Shown in pieces: positions 26,095 through 35,512 of a DNA stretch of 64,000 nucleotides. A program made the position numbers and the translations under genes. The notes below the pieces were generated by a model. That model did no database searches and was not told the DNA's origin. It saw only the letters and a program-made list of their open reading frames with translations. The stretch's first letter is position 1. Each line of letters starts with the position of its first letter. The DNA comes from Streptomyces cyaneogriseus subsp. noncyanogenus (GTDB lineage Bacteria; Actinomycetota; Actinomycetes; Streptomycetales; Streptomycetaceae): positions 2,480,001 through 2,544,000 of the forward strand of contig NZ_CP010849.1 of NCBI RefSeq assembly GCF_000931445.1. The letters run 5' to 3'.

Positions 26095-26670
26095 TCAGAC
26101 GTTGACGCCGAAGTCCTGGGCGATGCCGCGCAGGCCGGAGGCGTAGCCCTGGCCGATGGCGCGGAACTTCCACTCGGCGCCGTGGCGGTACAGCTCGCCG
26201 AAGACCATGGCGGTCTCCGTGGAGGCGTCCTCGCTGAGGTCGTAGCGGGCGATCTCGGCGCCGCCGGCCTGGTTCACGACGCGGATGAAGGCGTTGCGGA
26301 CCTGGCCGAAGGACTGCTGGCGGTTCTCGGCCTCGTAGATGGAGACCGGGAAGACGATCTTCTCGACGTCGGCCGGGACCGCCGCGAGGTCGACCTTGAT
26401 CTGCTCGTCGTCGCCCTCGCCCTCACCGGTGAGGTTGTCGCCGGTGTGCTCGACGGAGCCTTCCGGGCTCTTGAGGTTGTTGAAGAAGATGAAGTGCTGG
26501 TCGCTGGCGACCTTGCCGGAGCTGTTCAGCAGCAGCGCGCTCGCGTCGAGGTCGAAGTCGGTGCCGGTCGTGGTGCGGACGTCCCACCCCAGACCGACGA
26601 TGACCGCGGTCAGGCCTGGGGCCTCCTTGGTCAGCGATACGTTGCCGCCCTTGCTGAGGCTGACTCCCAC
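26095..26670 (-). CDS. terD: TerD-family stress protein
   Basis: 191 residues from ATG 26670 ([15 protein letters not shown]). Same domain layout and length as the TerD at 25420, sharing long identical blocks such as LTGEGxGDDE and [11 protein letters not shown], so the pair arose by tandem duplication. The acidic calcium loop [15 protein letters not shown] is intact. The rest is the TerD beta-sandwich ending [12 protein letters not shown]. It is the upstream member of the pair and has its own promoter region (26671-26782). TerD proteins respond to tellurite, oxidative and envelope stress in other bacteria; the trigger here is not visible. Confidence 0.95.
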   Translation of the reverse strand: MGVSLSKGGNVSLTKEAPGLTAVIVGLGWDVRTTTGTDFDLDASALLLNSSGKVASDQHFIFFNNLKSPEGSVEHTGDNLTGEGEGDDEQIKVDLAAVPADVEKIVFPVSIYEAENRQQSFGQVRNAFIRVVNQAGGAEIARYDLSEDASTETAMVFGELYRHGAEWKFRAIGQGYASGLRGIAQDFGVNV

Positions 26671-26782
26671 GAGTCCTCCCTTGGTTCCGGGGCGGGAAGC
26701 CCCTGAGTCGCGTCGAATACCGGATCAACGAGTCGATCCTAGTGACGGGTTCCCGCCCCCCGCAGTCCCTGCGGCCAGAGGA

Positions 26783-27241
26783 TCACAGGGTGTCGAGCGC
26801 CTTCACGTACTCGTTCAGGTCACGCGCGTCCGGCAGAGCGTTGACGACGCTCCAGCGGACGACGCCCTCCTTGTCGATGATGAAGGTGCCGCGGACGGCG
26901 CACCCCTTGTCCTCGTCGAAGACGCCGTAGGCGCGCGAGACGTTGCCGTGCGGCCAGAAGTCGCTGAGCAGCGGGTACTCCAGCCCCTCCTGCTCGGCGA
27001 AGACGCGCAGGGTGTGGATGGAGTCGTTGGAGACGGCGAGCACCTGGGTGTCGCGGTCGGAGAACCGCGGCAGGTTGTCCCGCACCTCGCACAGTTCACC
27101 CGTGCACACGCCGGTGAACGCGAAGGGGTAGAAGAGCAGCACCACGTTCTTGTCGCCGCGGAAGTCGGACAGCTTCACGGTGGCACCGTGGTTGTCCTTG
27201 AGCTCGAAGTCGGGGGCCTTGTCGCCGACCTGGATGGCCAT
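26783..27241 (-). CDS. AhpE/Bcp-type peroxiredoxin
   Basis: 152 residues from ATG 27241 (GAAGGGA upstream; [14 protein letters not shown] is the family start). Thioredoxin-fold peroxidase reducing H2O2, organic peroxides and peroxynitrite. The active site [19 protein letters not shown] contains the peroxidatic Cys (TGVC) with Thr and the downstream Arg ([10 protein letters not shown]). The second Cys four residues later (GELC) is not at the usual Bcp resolving position, so it may act as a one-Cys AhpE-like enzyme using mycothiol/mycoredoxin. It stands alone between terD and DUF3052. Confidence 0.92.
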   Translation of the reverse strand: MAIQVGDKAPDFELKDNHGATVKLSDFRGDKNVVLLFYPFAFTGVCTGELCEVRDNLPRFSDRDTQVLAVSNDSIHTLRVFAEQEGLEYPLLSDFWPHGNVSRAYGVFDEDKGCAVRGTFIIDKEGVVRWSVVNALPDARDLNEYVKALDTL

Positions 27242-27310
27242 CGCCGTGTTGATCCCTTCGTCAGGAGCGTTCGCTGGGAACACCCTACGCAGGGACCGCC
27301 ACCGGCCGGC

Positions 27311-27338
27311 GGACGGGCCGATCGTCGTCGGCCCGTCC
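27311..27338 (-). terminator. Terminator of the DUF3052 gene
   Basis: GGACGGGCCGA (27311-27321) and TCGGCCCGTCC (27328-27338) form a perfect 11-bp stem with loop TCGTCG, 24 nt after the DUF3052 stop on the minus strand. Confidence 0.75.
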
Positions 27339-27361
27339 GGTGCTGACGGACGGCGTCGGGA

Positions 27362-27799
27362 CTATCGCTTGGACTTGGCGGCCTTCGGGGTCGCCAGCCG
27401 GCTGCCGCTCCAGTCCTTGCCGACGCTGACGCTCTTGGACGCCGTCAGCCCCGCCGTGGTGGCGGCTTCCGAGATGTCGCTCGGCTCCACATAGCCCGCA
27501 CGGCCGGTCTTCGGCGTGAGGAGCAGGATGGCCCCGCCTTCCTCGATGTACGTGGTGGCATCCACCAGCGCATCCGTCAGGTCGCCGTCGTCATCACGGA
27601 ACCACAGCACAACGGCGTCGGCCACGTCGTCGTAGTCCTCGTCCATCAGGTCGCCCTCGATGGCTTCCTCGATGGCTTCACGGAGCTCCTGGTCCACGTC
27701 GTCGTCGTAGCCGATCTCCTGGACCACCTGCCCGGGCTGGAACCCCAGCCTGGCGGCAGGGTTCGTCCGCTCCTCCGCGTGGTCCGCGGTCGCGCTCAC
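27362..27799 (-). CDS. DUF3052 family protein
   Basis: 145 residues from GTG 27799, with GGAGG 6 nt upstream. The conserved DUF3052 body is LGFQPGQVVQEIGYDDDVDQ, an acidic helical segment (LREAIEEAIEGDLMDEDYDD), VVLWFRDDDGDLTDALVDA and ILLLTPKTGRAGYVEPSDI. A Lys-rich tail ends the chain. It is small, soluble, and found next to aceE across Streptomyces and relatives. Function is unknown; the fold prediction and the TPKTGR motif hint at a nucleotide- or protein-binding role, but that is only a guess. It is divergent from aceE across 373 bp. Confidence 0.88.
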   Translation of the reverse strand: MSATADHAEERTNPAARLGFQPGQVVQEIGYDDDVDQELREAIEEAIEGDLMDEDYDDVADAVVLWFRDDDGDLTDALVDATTYIEEGGAILLLTPKTGRAGYVEPSDISEAATTAGLTASKSVSVGKDWSGSRLATPKAAKSKR

Positions 27800-28172
27800 G
27801 GGTTGCCTCCTGATCATGTCTTGGTAAGTATCTCAGCCACGCGCGTGCGCGAAGCATTGGCCGTAGTCCACACGGGCGGGACGGATCGCGCAAGTACCCG
27901 GCCGTCCAGACCGCCGAAACGGTGACGATCCTGGCCGTGTCACCGCAACTTCAGGCACACCGCCACGGGCAGAGGTGACGTACACCACACCTTTCTGCCC
28001 TGTTTGCACGCATGGGAACCATCCATGGGTACGAGATCCGAATGAGTGTGCCATGCCGGACGGACCCCATTGGTTACCTCTCGGTACAGATGACGGGTGC
28101 CTCCCCCGAGGTACACGATGGGGATCGGCGCAGGCATACCGAACAGTGGCCCTCCGACAGGTAAGGAACAGC
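27800..28172. promoter_or_regulatory. Divergent DUF3052/aceE control region, 373 bp
   Basis: On the left a GATACT-like -10 (about 27825-27830 on the minus strand) fits the DUF3052 promoter. The right 250 bp is less GC-rich than average and forms a long aceE leader. It includes CATGGGAACCATCCATGGGT (28010-28029), in which CATGGG is repeated, and GGTAC-containing half-repeats near 28083 and 28113. I found no coding frame and no riboswitch I recognise. Confidence 0.45.
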
Positions 28173-30920
28173 GTGGCTTCCGCATCCGATCGCAACCCGA
28201 TCATCATTGGCGGCCTTCCGAGCCAGGTCCCTGACTTCGATCCCGAGGAAACCCGGGAGTGGCTCGACTCCCTCGACGCGGCCGTGGACGAGCGCGGGCG
28301 CGAGCGGGCCCGTTATCTGATGCTGCGGCTGATCGAGCGGGCCCGGGAGAAGCGCGTGGCCGTGCCCGAGATGCGCAGCACGGACTACGTCAACACCATC
28401 GCCACCAGGGACGAGCCGTTCTTCCCCGGCAACGAGGAGATCGAGCGCAAGATCCTCAACGCCACCCGCTGGAACGCGGCCGTGATGGTCTCGCGCGCGC
28501 AGCGGCCGGGGATCGGTGTCGGCGGCCACATCGCCACCTTCGCCTCCTCCGCCTCGCTGTACGACGTCGGCTTCAACCACTTCTTCCGCGGCAAGGACGG
28601 GGGCGACGGCGGCGACCAGATCTTCTTCCAGGGGCACGCCTCACCAGGCATCTACGCGCGCGCGTACCTGCTGGACCGGCTCGGCGAGCGGCACCTGGAC
28701 GGCTTCCGCCAGGAGAAGTCCAAGGCGCCGTACGCGCTCTCGTCGTACCCGCACCCGCGCTCGATGCCGGACTTCTGGGAGTTCCCCACCGTCTCGATGG
28801 GCCTCGGCCCCATCGGCGCGATCTACCAGGCGCGCATGAACCGCTACCTGCACGCGCGCGGGATCGCGGACACCTCCCGGTCACACGTGTGGGCCTTCCT
28901 CGGCGACGGCGAGATGGACGAGCCGGAGTCGCTCGGCCAGCTCACCCTGGCCGCCCGCGAGGGCCTGGACAACCTGACCTTCGTCGTCAACTGCAACCTC
29001 CAGCGGCTCGACGGCCCGGTCCGCGGCAACGGCAAGATCATCCAGGAGCTGGAGTCGGTCTTCCGGGGCGCCGGCTGGAACGTGATCAAGCTGATCTGGG
29101 ACCGCACCTGGGACCCGCTGCTGGCGCAGGACCGCGACGGCATCCTGGTCAACAAGATGAACACGACGCCGGACGGCCAGTTCCAGACGTACGCCACCGA
29201 GTCCGGCGCCTACATCCGCGACCACTTCTTCGGCGACGACCAGCGGCTGCGCGCGATGGTCGAGAACATGACCGACGACCAGATCCTGCATCTGGGCCGC
29301 GGCGGTCACGACCACCGCAAGATCTACGCGGCGTACAAGGCTGCGGTCGAGCACAAGGGCCAGCCGACGGTCATCCTCGCCAAGACGGTCAAGGGCTGGA
29401 CGCTCGGACCCAACTTCGAGGGCCGCAACGCCACCCACCAGATGAAGAAGCTGACGGTCGACGACCTCAAGCGCTTCCGCGACCGCCTGCACCTGCCGAT
29501 CTCCGACAAGGAGCTGGAGTCCGGCCTGCCGCCGTACTACCACCCGGGCCGGGACTCGGAGGAGATCCAGTACATGCACGACCGCCGCAGGAGCCTCGGC
29601 GGCTACGTCCCCACCCGCGTGGTGCGGGCGAAGCCCCTGGCCCTGCCCGGCGACGCGACGTACGCGACCGTGAAGAAGGGCTCGGGCCAGCAGTCCATCG
29701 CCACCACGATGGCCTTCGTCCGGCTGCTGAAGGACCTCATGCGGGACAAGGAGATCGGCAAGCGGTTCGTGCTGATCGCGCCCGACGAGTACCGCACCTT
29801 CGGCATGGACTCCTTCTTCCCGAGCGCGAAGATCTACAACCCGCTGGGCCAGCAGTACGAGGCGGTCGACCGCGATCTCCTGCTCGCCTACAAGGAGGCC
29901 CCCAACGGCCAGATGCTGCACGACGGCATCTCGGAGGCGGGCTGCACGGCGTCCCTGATCGCCGCGGGCTCGTCCTACGCGACGCACGGCGAACCGCTCA
30001 TCCCGGTGTACGTCTTCTACTCGATGTTCGGTTTCCAGCGCACCGGCGACCAGTTCTGGCAGATGGCCGACCAACTGGCGCGCGGTTTCGTCCTGGGCGC
30101 GACCGCGGGCCGCACCACGCTCACCGGTGAGGGGCTCCAGCACGCCGACGGGCACTCCCAGTTGCTGGCGTCCACCAACCCCGCCTGTGTGGCGTACGAC
30201 CCGGCCTTCGCGTTCGAGATCGCGCACATCGTGCAGGACGGTCTGCGCCGGATGTACGGCAGCTCGCCGGACCACCCGCACGGCGAGGACGTCTTCTACT
30301 ACCTCACCGTGTACAACGAGCCGATCCAGCACCCGGCGGAGCCGGAGAACGTGGACGTCGAGGGCATCCTGAAGGGCATCCACCGCTTCAGCGAGGGCAC
30401 CTCCGGGGAGATCCCGGCGCAGATCATGGCGTCCGGCGTGGCGCTCCCCTGGGCCCTGGAGGCCCAGAAGATCCTCGCCGAGGACTGGAACGTGCGCGCC
30501 GACGTCTGGTCGGCGACCTCCTGGAACGAGCTGCGGCGCGAGGCGGTGGCCTGCGAGGAGCACAACCTGCTGCACCCGGAGGAGGAGCAGCGGGTGCCGT
30601 ACGTGACGCGGAAGCTCAGCGGCGCCCAAGGCCCGTTCGTGGCCGTCTCCGACTGGATGCGTTCGGTTCCGGACCAGATCGCGCGGTGGGTGCCGGGCAG
30701 GTACCAGTCCCTGGGCGCGGACGGCTTCGGCTTCGCCGACACCCGCGGGGCGGCGCGCCGCTTCTTCCACATCGACGCCCAGTCGATCGTGGTGGCGGTC
30801 CTGACCGAGCTGGCCCGTGAGGGGAAGGTCGACCGGTCGGTACTGAAGCAGGCCATCGACCGCTATCAGGTGCTGGACGTGACGGCGGCGGACCCGGGGG
30901 CGGCCGGCGGCGACGCGTAG
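28173..30920 (+). CDS. aceE: Pyruvate dehydrogenase E1 component, homodimeric type
   Basis: 915 residues from GTG 28173; AGGTAAGGA lies just upstream and the sequence begins [18 protein letters not shown]. ThDP-dependent decarboxylation of pyruvate and acetyl transfer to E2 lipoyl groups, feeding acetyl-CoA to the TCA cycle and the fab operon. The ThDP/Mg motif is [10 protein letters not shown] followed by [14 protein letters not shown] (about residues 243-285). The catalytic-loop and His region includes [24 protein letters not shown] and [11 protein letters not shown] are in the C-terminal half. Length is normal for the E. coli-like form. E2 and E3 genes are not adjacent. Confidence 0.97.
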   Translation: MASASDRNPIIIGGLPSQVPDFDPEETREWLDSLDAAVDERGRERARYLMLRLIERAREKRVAVPEMRSTDYVNTIATRDEPFFPGNEEIERKILNATRWNAAVMVSRAQRPGIGVGGHIATFASSASLYDVGFNHFFRGKDGGDGGDQIFFQGHASPGIYARAYLLDRLGERHLDGFRQEKSKAPYALSSYPHPRSMPDFWEFPTVSMGLGPIGAIYQARMNRYLHARGIADTSRSHVWAFLGDGEMDEPESLGQLTLAAREGLDNLTFVVNCNLQRLDGPVRGNGKIIQELESVFRGAGWNVIKLIWDRTWDPLLAQDRDGILVNKMNTTPDGQFQTYATESGAYIRDHFFGDDQRLRAMVENMTDDQILHLGRGGHDHRKIYAAYKAAVEHKGQPTVILAKTVKGWTLGPNFEGRNATHQMKKLTVDDLKRFRDRLHLPISDKELESGLPPYYHPGRDSEEIQYMHDRRRSLGGYVPTRVVRAKPLALPGDATYATVKKGSGQQSIATTMAFVRLLKDLMRDKEIGKRFVLIAPDEYRTFGMDSFFPSAKIYNPLGQQYEAVDRDLLLAYKEAPNGQMLHDGISEAGCTASLIAAGSSYATHGEPLIPVYVFYSMFGFQRTGDQFWQMADQLARGFVLGATAGRTTLTGEGLQHADGHSQLLASTNPACVAYDPAFAFEIAHIVQDGLRRMYGSSPDHPHGEDVFYYLTVYNEPIQHPAEPENVDVEGILKGIHRFSEGTSGEIPAQIMASGVALPWALEAQKILAEDWNVRADVWSATSWNELRREAVACEEHNLLHPEEEQRVPYVTRKLSGAQGPFVAVSDWMRSVPDQIARWVPGRYQSLGADGFGFADTRGAARRFFHIDAQSIVVAVLTELAREGKVDRSVLKQAIDRYQVLDVTAADPGAAGGDA

Positions 30921-30933
30921 GAGATCCGGGCCG

Positions 30934-30964
30934 GGTGGGCGGTGGCCGGGGGCCACCGCCCACC
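30934..30964. terminator. Terminator of aceE
   Basis: GGTGGGCGGTGGCC (30934-30947) and GGCCACCGCCCACC (30951-30964) give a perfect 14-bp stem with a GGG loop, 13 nt after the aceE stop. Confidence 0.85.
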
Positions 30965-31653
30965 GCCTGTTCTTCGGGGGAGGTGCCCGGCGTCGCGGTG
31001 GCCGCGCCAGGCGGGTCGCGCGGCCCGGTGCCGCCGCGCCCGCCCGTGCCGCCCCGGCGGCACGACTGCCCGCGGAGGACGGCCGGTGACCGGCGGGGAG
31101 GGGTGACGGGCCCGGCGCCACCAGGGTGCCCGCGTCGGACACGCGCCCCGGCGCTGCCGGCACATCACCCGCGGACGCCCGCGATGACGCCGCGGCCGAC
31201 CCGCGATGATCCCGCGGCCGCCGCGATGATCCCGCGGCCGACGCGCGGTGGAAAAGGGTCGCGGCCCGGTCGGTGCCGGGCCCAGGACGATCCCCGGCAC
31301 GGAGGATCCGGCGACGGCGCGCACGGCTCCGGTCACGGCGAGAGCCGCGCGATCCGGCCCGTTCCGTAACCCCGTCCGGCCACGTGAACGAGGGTTCCTG
31401 CGCGTGCCCCGCCCGGAGCCCGCCGTCATCAACGTCCGTGATACTCCGTGTCGTTGATGCGAGTACCCCGGACCGCGGGGCCAATCCCGGGCTCCGGGAA
31501 ACGGTTCTGCCCGCGCGCTGCCCCCCTCCAGCAGCGCGCCGCAGCCCTGTCAGCCTCCATGTCCTGCGGAGGACTTGACCCACTGTCACCTGTGACGCCC
31601 GCCGAAGGGGAGGGTTCGCCCGCGTTGTCACCCTGATAGGCGAACCGGGCCCG
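30965..31653. other. Non-coding, GC-rich region of about 690 bp
   Basis: This lies between the aceE terminator and the MFS gene's terminator. Open frames exist on both strands but have low-complexity Pro/Arg/Gly composition and no RBS. The only clear structure is the tandem repeat at 31179-31240. It may be a remnant of lost genes. Confidence 0.6.
31179..31240. repeat. Three tandem 20-bp repeats (CCGCGATGATCCCGCGGCCG)
   Basis: Units at 31201-31220 and 31221-31240 are identical. A third at 31179-31198 differs at two positions and is offset by 2 nt. Each unit contains CCGCGG, and the array lies in otherwise empty sequence downstream of aceE. Confidence 0.75.
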
Positions 31654-31672
31654 GGGGCGTCGCCGACGCCCC
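31654..31672 (-). terminator. Hairpin directly after the MFS stop codon
   Basis: GGGGCGTC (31654-31661) and GACGCCCC (31665-31672) form an 8-bp stem with a 3-nt loop, 1 nt beyond the MFS stop on the minus strand. Confidence 0.6.
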
Positions 31673-31673
31673 G

Positions 31674-33293
31674 TCAGATGTGGCCGAGGCCCGCTCCGGC
31701 CTCCGCGTTCTCCCCGCGCTTGGTGAACAGCGCGACCAGGACCGCCGCCACGGCGACCCCGGCGGCGACGAGCGACGCCAGGCTCATGCCGGAGATGAAG
31801 GTGTCGTGCGCCACCTCCGTGATCTTCGCGGCGACCGGCTCCGGTGTCCCCTGCGTCACCGGCGCCACCCCGACCTGCACGGCCTCGGAAGCCAGGCCCG
31901 CCTGTTCCGGAGTCAGCGGCGGAAGCCCCGCGCCGGCCCAGTTCCCGGGCAGGTCGCTCTCGACCTTGGAGGCCATCACGGCGCCCAGCACGGCCGTACC
32001 GAGGCTGCCGCCGATCTGCATGGCCGCCTGCTGGAGGCCGCCCGCCACGCCCGACAGCTCCATCGGCGCGTTGCCGACGATGACCTCGGTCGCGCCGACC
32101 ATGACGGGCGCGAGGCCGAGGCCCAGCAGGGCGAACCAGAGCGACATGGCCGCGCCGCCGGTGTCCGTGTCCAGCGTCGACATGCCGTACATGGCGATCG
32201 CGGTGAGCGCCATGCCGCCGGCCAGCGGGATACGGGGCCCGGCCTTGGTGATCAGCGCACCCGCGAGCGGGGAGCCGACGATCATCATGCCGGTGAGCGG
32301 CAGCAGATGGAGACCGGCGTCGACCGGGCTCATGCCGTGCACGTTCTGTAGATAGAAGGTGACGAAGAACAGACCGCCCAGGAAGGCGATGGCCATCAGG
32401 ACCATCAGCACCACACCCGCCGACAGCGGCACGGAGCGGAACAGCCCGAGCGGGATCAACGGCTCCTTCACCTTCGTCTCCCAGAAGGCGAAGAGCGCGA
32501 AGCCCACCACGGACGCGAGGACGAAGGTCCACGTCGTGCCGTTGCCCCAGCCCCACTCCGGGGCCTTGATCAGCGCCCAGACCAGGCAGAACATCGCGGC
32601 CGACAGCAGCGCGATGCCGAGGACGTCGAAGGAGCGCGGAGCGTTCTCGGCCCGGTGGTCGAGCAGGATCATGACACCGAGGACGACGGCGAGGACACCG
32701 ACCGGCACGTTGATGAAGAACACCGACTGCCAGTTGACGTGCTCGACCAGCACACCGCCGAGGATGGGGCCGCCCGCGGTGGACGCCCCGATCACCATGC
32801 CCCAGATGCCGATGGCCATGTTGAGCTTGTCGGCGGAGAAGGTGGCCCGCAGCAGGCCGAGCGCGGCCGGCATCAGCAGCGCGCCGAACAGTCCCTGGAG
32901 GACACGGAAGACGATGACCAGCGCGATGCTGTCGGACATCCCGATGGCCCCGGAGGCGGCGGCGAAGCCGACGACACCTATGAGGAAGGTCTGCCGGTGG
33001 CCGAAGCGGTCACCGAGCTTGCCCGCGGTGATCAGGGAGACCGCGAGGGCGAGGAAGTAGGCGTTGGTGATCCACTGCACCTCGGCGAAGGTGGCGCCGA
33101 GGTCGCTGGCGATGGCCGGGTTGGCGATGGCGACGATGGTGCCGTCGAGGGCCACCATCATCACCCCGACCGCGACGGTGATGAGGGTGAACCACGGATG
33201 GCCGCGCAGCCCCTTGGCCGGCGCCTTGCCCGACGGGGCAGTTGGTGCCTTGTCCCCCGGCCCCGTCGTGTCAATGGTGGTCTGACTAGTCAT
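31674..33293 (-). CDS. MFS exporter, DHA2 family, 14 TM
   Basis: 539 residues from ATG 33293 (MTSQTTIDTTGPGDK). No RBS; a TAGCCT -10 lies 7 nt upstream, so the mRNA is probably leaderless. Cytoplasmic-membrane drug/proton antiporter: MMVALDGTIVAIANPAIASD in TM1 (the DHA2 motif, with DGT in place of DQT), GKLGDRFGHRQTF as motif A, FRVLQGLFGALLMPAALG and GPILGGVLVEHVNWQSVFF as motif C, with about 14 helices in total. It is divergent from a TetR regulator, whose likely operator AGTGACAGTCACT lies inside this promoter. Substrate unknown. Confidence 0.93.
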   Translation of the reverse strand: MTSQTTIDTTGPGDKAPTAPSGKAPAKGLRGHPWFTLITVAVGVMMVALDGTIVAIANPAIASDLGATFAEVQWITNAYFLALAVSLITAGKLGDRFGHRQTFLIGVVGFAAASGAIGMSDSIALVIVFRVLQGLFGALLMPAALGLLRATFSADKLNMAIGIWGMVIGASTAGGPILGGVLVEHVNWQSVFFINVPVGVLAVVLGVMILLDHRAENAPRSFDVLGIALLSAAMFCLVWALIKAPEWGWGNGTTWTFVLASVVGFALFAFWETKVKEPLIPLGLFRSVPLSAGVVLMVLMAIAFLGGLFFVTFYLQNVHGMSPVDAGLHLLPLTGMMIVGSPLAGALITKAGPRIPLAGGMALTAIAMYGMSTLDTDTGGAAMSLWFALLGLGLAPVMVGATEVIVGNAPMELSGVAGGLQQAAMQIGGSLGTAVLGAVMASKVESDLPGNWAGAGLPPLTPEQAGLASEAVQVGVAPVTQGTPEPVAAKITEVAHDTFISGMSLASLVAAGVAVAAVLVALFTKRGENAEAGAGLGHI

Positions 33294-33300
33294 ACGTTCG

Positions 33301-33330
33301 AGGCTAGTGACAGTCACTGACAATTGACAA
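33301..33330 (-). promoter_or_regulatory. MFS promoter with TetR operator AGTGACAGTCACT in the spacer
   Basis: On the minus strand, -35 TTGTCA (33330-33325) and -10 TAGCCT (33306-33301) are 18 nt apart. The 13-bp palindrome AGTGAC-A-GTCACT (33306-33318) lies in the spacer and touches the -10, so a bound repressor would block RNA polymerase. Confidence 0.65.
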
Positions 33331-33414
33331 ACCAATTCACAAGTCGGTAACTGACAGGACACTCCCCTATAGCCTGAACTGGGAGAACAGTTCGTCCGAG
33401 AGGCCCGAGGTCCG

Positions 33415-34128
33415 TTGAAGGCAGCAGAAGCGGCGGAGCCGGCAGGCGCCGTGCGGCCCGCAGGTACCGCGAAGCCCGCGGGTACCGCGCACCCGGCGCC
33501 CCGGCCCGGCCTGCGCGAGCGCAAGAAGCGGCGCACCCGGGACGCGCTGCTGCGGGCCGCCCTGGAGCTGTTCACCGCGCGGGGGTACGAGCGGACGACC
33601 GTCGACGACATCGCCGAGGCCGCCGACGTCTCGCAGCGCACCTTCTTCCGCTATTTCGCCAGCAAGGAGGAGGCCGCGTTCTTCGTGTCGCGGCTGGCGG
33701 AGGCGCGCTTCGTCGACGCGGTGCGCGCCCGCCCCCCGGGCGAGCCGCCCCTGGAGGCGCTGCGGCAGTCCCTCGCCGAGAGCTGGGCCTCGATCGGAGA
33801 GGCCATCGAGCAGCTCGTGCCGCTGGAGCTGCACATGCGCTTCTACCAGGTGATCGAGACGACGCCCGCCCTGCTCGCCGCCCATCTGCGGCGCGCGACG
33901 GAGCTGGAGGAGGAGATCGCGCGGGTCATCGCCGAACGGGAGGGCCTGGACGTGGACGCCGACCCGCGCCCGCGCGTGGTGGTGGCCGTCTTCGGCGCGG
34001 TGATGCGGGTCACCGAACGGATCTGGTCCGCGAGGGGCGAGGCCACCCTCGGGGCCCTGCGCGATCTGACCGCGGCCTACCTCGACCAGGTGGAACCCGC
34101 GCTGACCGGGAGCTGGCGGAGGGACTGA
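33415..34128 (+). CDS. TetR-family transcriptional repressor of the adjacent MFS gene
   Basis: 237 residues from TTG 33415, with GAGG 8 nt upstream. A 30-residue Ala/Pro lead precedes the TetR HTH: RDALLRAALELFTARGYE, TTVDDIAEAADVSQRTFFRY, FASKEEA (about 41-90). The C-terminal ligand/dimer domain is helical with VRARPPGEPPLEALRQSL and LHMRFYQVIETTPALLA, an AcrR-like layout with a MftR-type C-domain. Divergent position and the operator at 33306-33318 imply it represses the MFS exporter, and perhaps itself, until a ligand binds. Confidence 0.92.
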   Translation: MKAAEAAEPAGAVRPAGTAKPAGTAHPAPRPGLRERKKRRTRDALLRAALELFTARGYERTTVDDIAEAADVSQRTFFRYFASKEEAAFFVSRLAEARFVDAVRARPPGEPPLEALRQSLAESWASIGEAIEQLVPLELHMRFYQVIETTPALLAAHLRRATELEEEIARVIAEREGLDVDADPRPRVVVAVFGAVMRVTERIWSARGEATLGALRDLTAAYLDQVEPALTGSWRRD

Positions 34129-34207
34129 CCCCTTCGGCGTGATTGAAACGTGATAACAGTCACTTGGCTCACGTGAGACCTTCTCGTTCTCCTAGTGTGT
34201 CCTCCCA

Positions 34208-35446
34208 GTGACTTCCTTCGACACCTCCCCGCAACTGTTCGACACCGCCCCCGGGCTGAACGTGTGGCGTGCGCTGCTCGCCCTGGCGGTCGTGTTCGTG
34301 ATGCTGGCGACCACCGGCTGGACCGCCCTGCGCACCCAGCGGGCGGCCACGCCGCTGGCCGCCTCGGTCGGCGCCTGGGAGCACGGCCGGATCGACGGCC
34401 GCCGGCTGCCGGACGCGCAGTCGGCCCCGGCCCGGCTGGCGCGGTTCTTCGCCTCGCTCACCGAGGGGCAGCGGGCCCACCTCGCCCGCCGCTATCCGCT
34501 CGCGGTCGGCAACATGAACGGCGCCCCCGTCGAGCTGCGCTACCGCGCCAACCGCGTCGCGCTCGGCCAGGCCCGCCGGACCGAGCTGGCGCGGATGCAC
34601 GACAGCCGGCTCAGCCCGGCCGGGCAGCAGGAGGCGGGCCGCCGGGTGCACCGCCTGGCGTCGCTGCTGAAGCCCGGCCGGCACATCCTCGCCTTCGACC
34701 CGGAGGGCTCCGGCCGCGTCGCGGAGGTCTTCGGCGACCTGGACCGCGCCGACCGCGTCTCCGTGGTCGTCCCCGGTGTCGACACCGACCTGCTCACCTT
34801 CCAGCGCTCCGAGCGCCGGTACGCGGCGCCCGCCGGCATGGCCGAGGCGCTGTACACGGCCGAGCGCCGGGCGAGCCCCTCGACCCGGACGGCCGTGATC
34901 GCCTGGGCCGACTACACCGCGCCCAGCGGGCTGGGCATGGACGCGGCCACCGCGATGCGCGCCGACGCCGGGGCCGTCCGGCTGAACGCGCTGGTGCGCG
35001 CCCTGCCGGGGGAGGCGTCCGTCTCGCTGTTCTGCCACAGCTACGGCTCGGTGGTGTGCGGCCGGGCCGCTCGGGCGCTGCCCGCCCGGGTCACCGACAT
35101 CACGGTGGCCGGCAGCCCCGGCATGCGCGCCGCGACGGCGTCCCAGTTGCGCACCTCGGCCCGGGTGTGGGCGATGCGGGACGCCGACGACTGGATCCAG
35201 GACGTGCCGTATCTGGAGGTCGGCGGGCTGGGCCACGGCGCCGACCCGGTGTCGGCGGCCTTCGGGGCGCGGGTGCTGTCGGCGCGCGGGGCCGAGGGGC
35301 ACAGCGGCTACTTCGTCCCGGGGACGGAGAGCCTGGCCAACTTCGCCGAGATCGGCGTCGGCTCATACCGTTCGGTGGCCTGCGCCCATGAATCCGGCAC
35401 ATGCCAGACCGGTTTGTCCGCCGCGACATCGGCCGGACGCGCGTAG
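34208..35446 (+). CDS. DUF1023 alpha/beta hydrolase, membrane-anchored
   Basis: 412 residues from GTG 34208. No Shine-Dalgarno; TAGTGT ends 9 nt upstream, suggesting a leaderless or very short leader. One N-terminal transmembrane segment (WRALLALAVVFVMLATTGW, about 20-38) places the catalytic part outside the membrane. Alpha/beta hydrolase core: VVVPGVDTDL, the nucleophile elbow FCHSYGSVVCG with Ser278, the acid near MRDADDWI (Asp327/328) and GHSGYF with His365. DUF1023 hydrolases are common in actinobacteria, and their substrates (esters or amides) are unknown. It follows the TetR gene on the same strand but has its own promoter. Confidence 0.85.
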   Translation: MTSFDTSPQLFDTAPGLNVWRALLALAVVFVMLATTGWTALRTQRAATPLAASVGAWEHGRIDGRRLPDAQSAPARLARFFASLTEGQRAHLARRYPLAVGNMNGAPVELRYRANRVALGQARRTELARMHDSRLSPAGQQEAGRRVHRLASLLKPGRHILAFDPEGSGRVAEVFGDLDRADRVSVVVPGVDTDLLTFQRSERRYAAPAGMAEALYTAERRASPSTRTAVIAWADYTAPSGLGMDAATAMRADAGAVRLNALVRALPGEASVSLFCHSYGSVVCGRAARALPARVTDITVAGSPGMRAATASQLRTSARVWAMRDADDWIQDVPYLEVGGLGHGADPVSAAFGARVLSARGAEGHSGYFVPGTESLANFAEIGVGSYRSVACAHESGTCQTGLSAATSAGRA

Positions 35447-35512
35447 CTGCGGAGAAACTGCGGTGTGCGCGGGGAGGGGACGAAGAAGCTCGTGCCGCAT
35501 ACGATGAGCCGC

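Noticed and set aside
31179..31240. Possible CRISPR array
   Set aside because: Units are directly adjacent with no spacers, and no cas gene is in the window.
28881..31631. Very long open frame antisense to aceE (over 900 codons)
   Set aside because: It is the usual GC-frame shadow: Arg/Val/Gly/Asp-rich low-information protein, no RBS, no domain, and the sense strand is an unmistakable pyruvate dehydrogenase E1.
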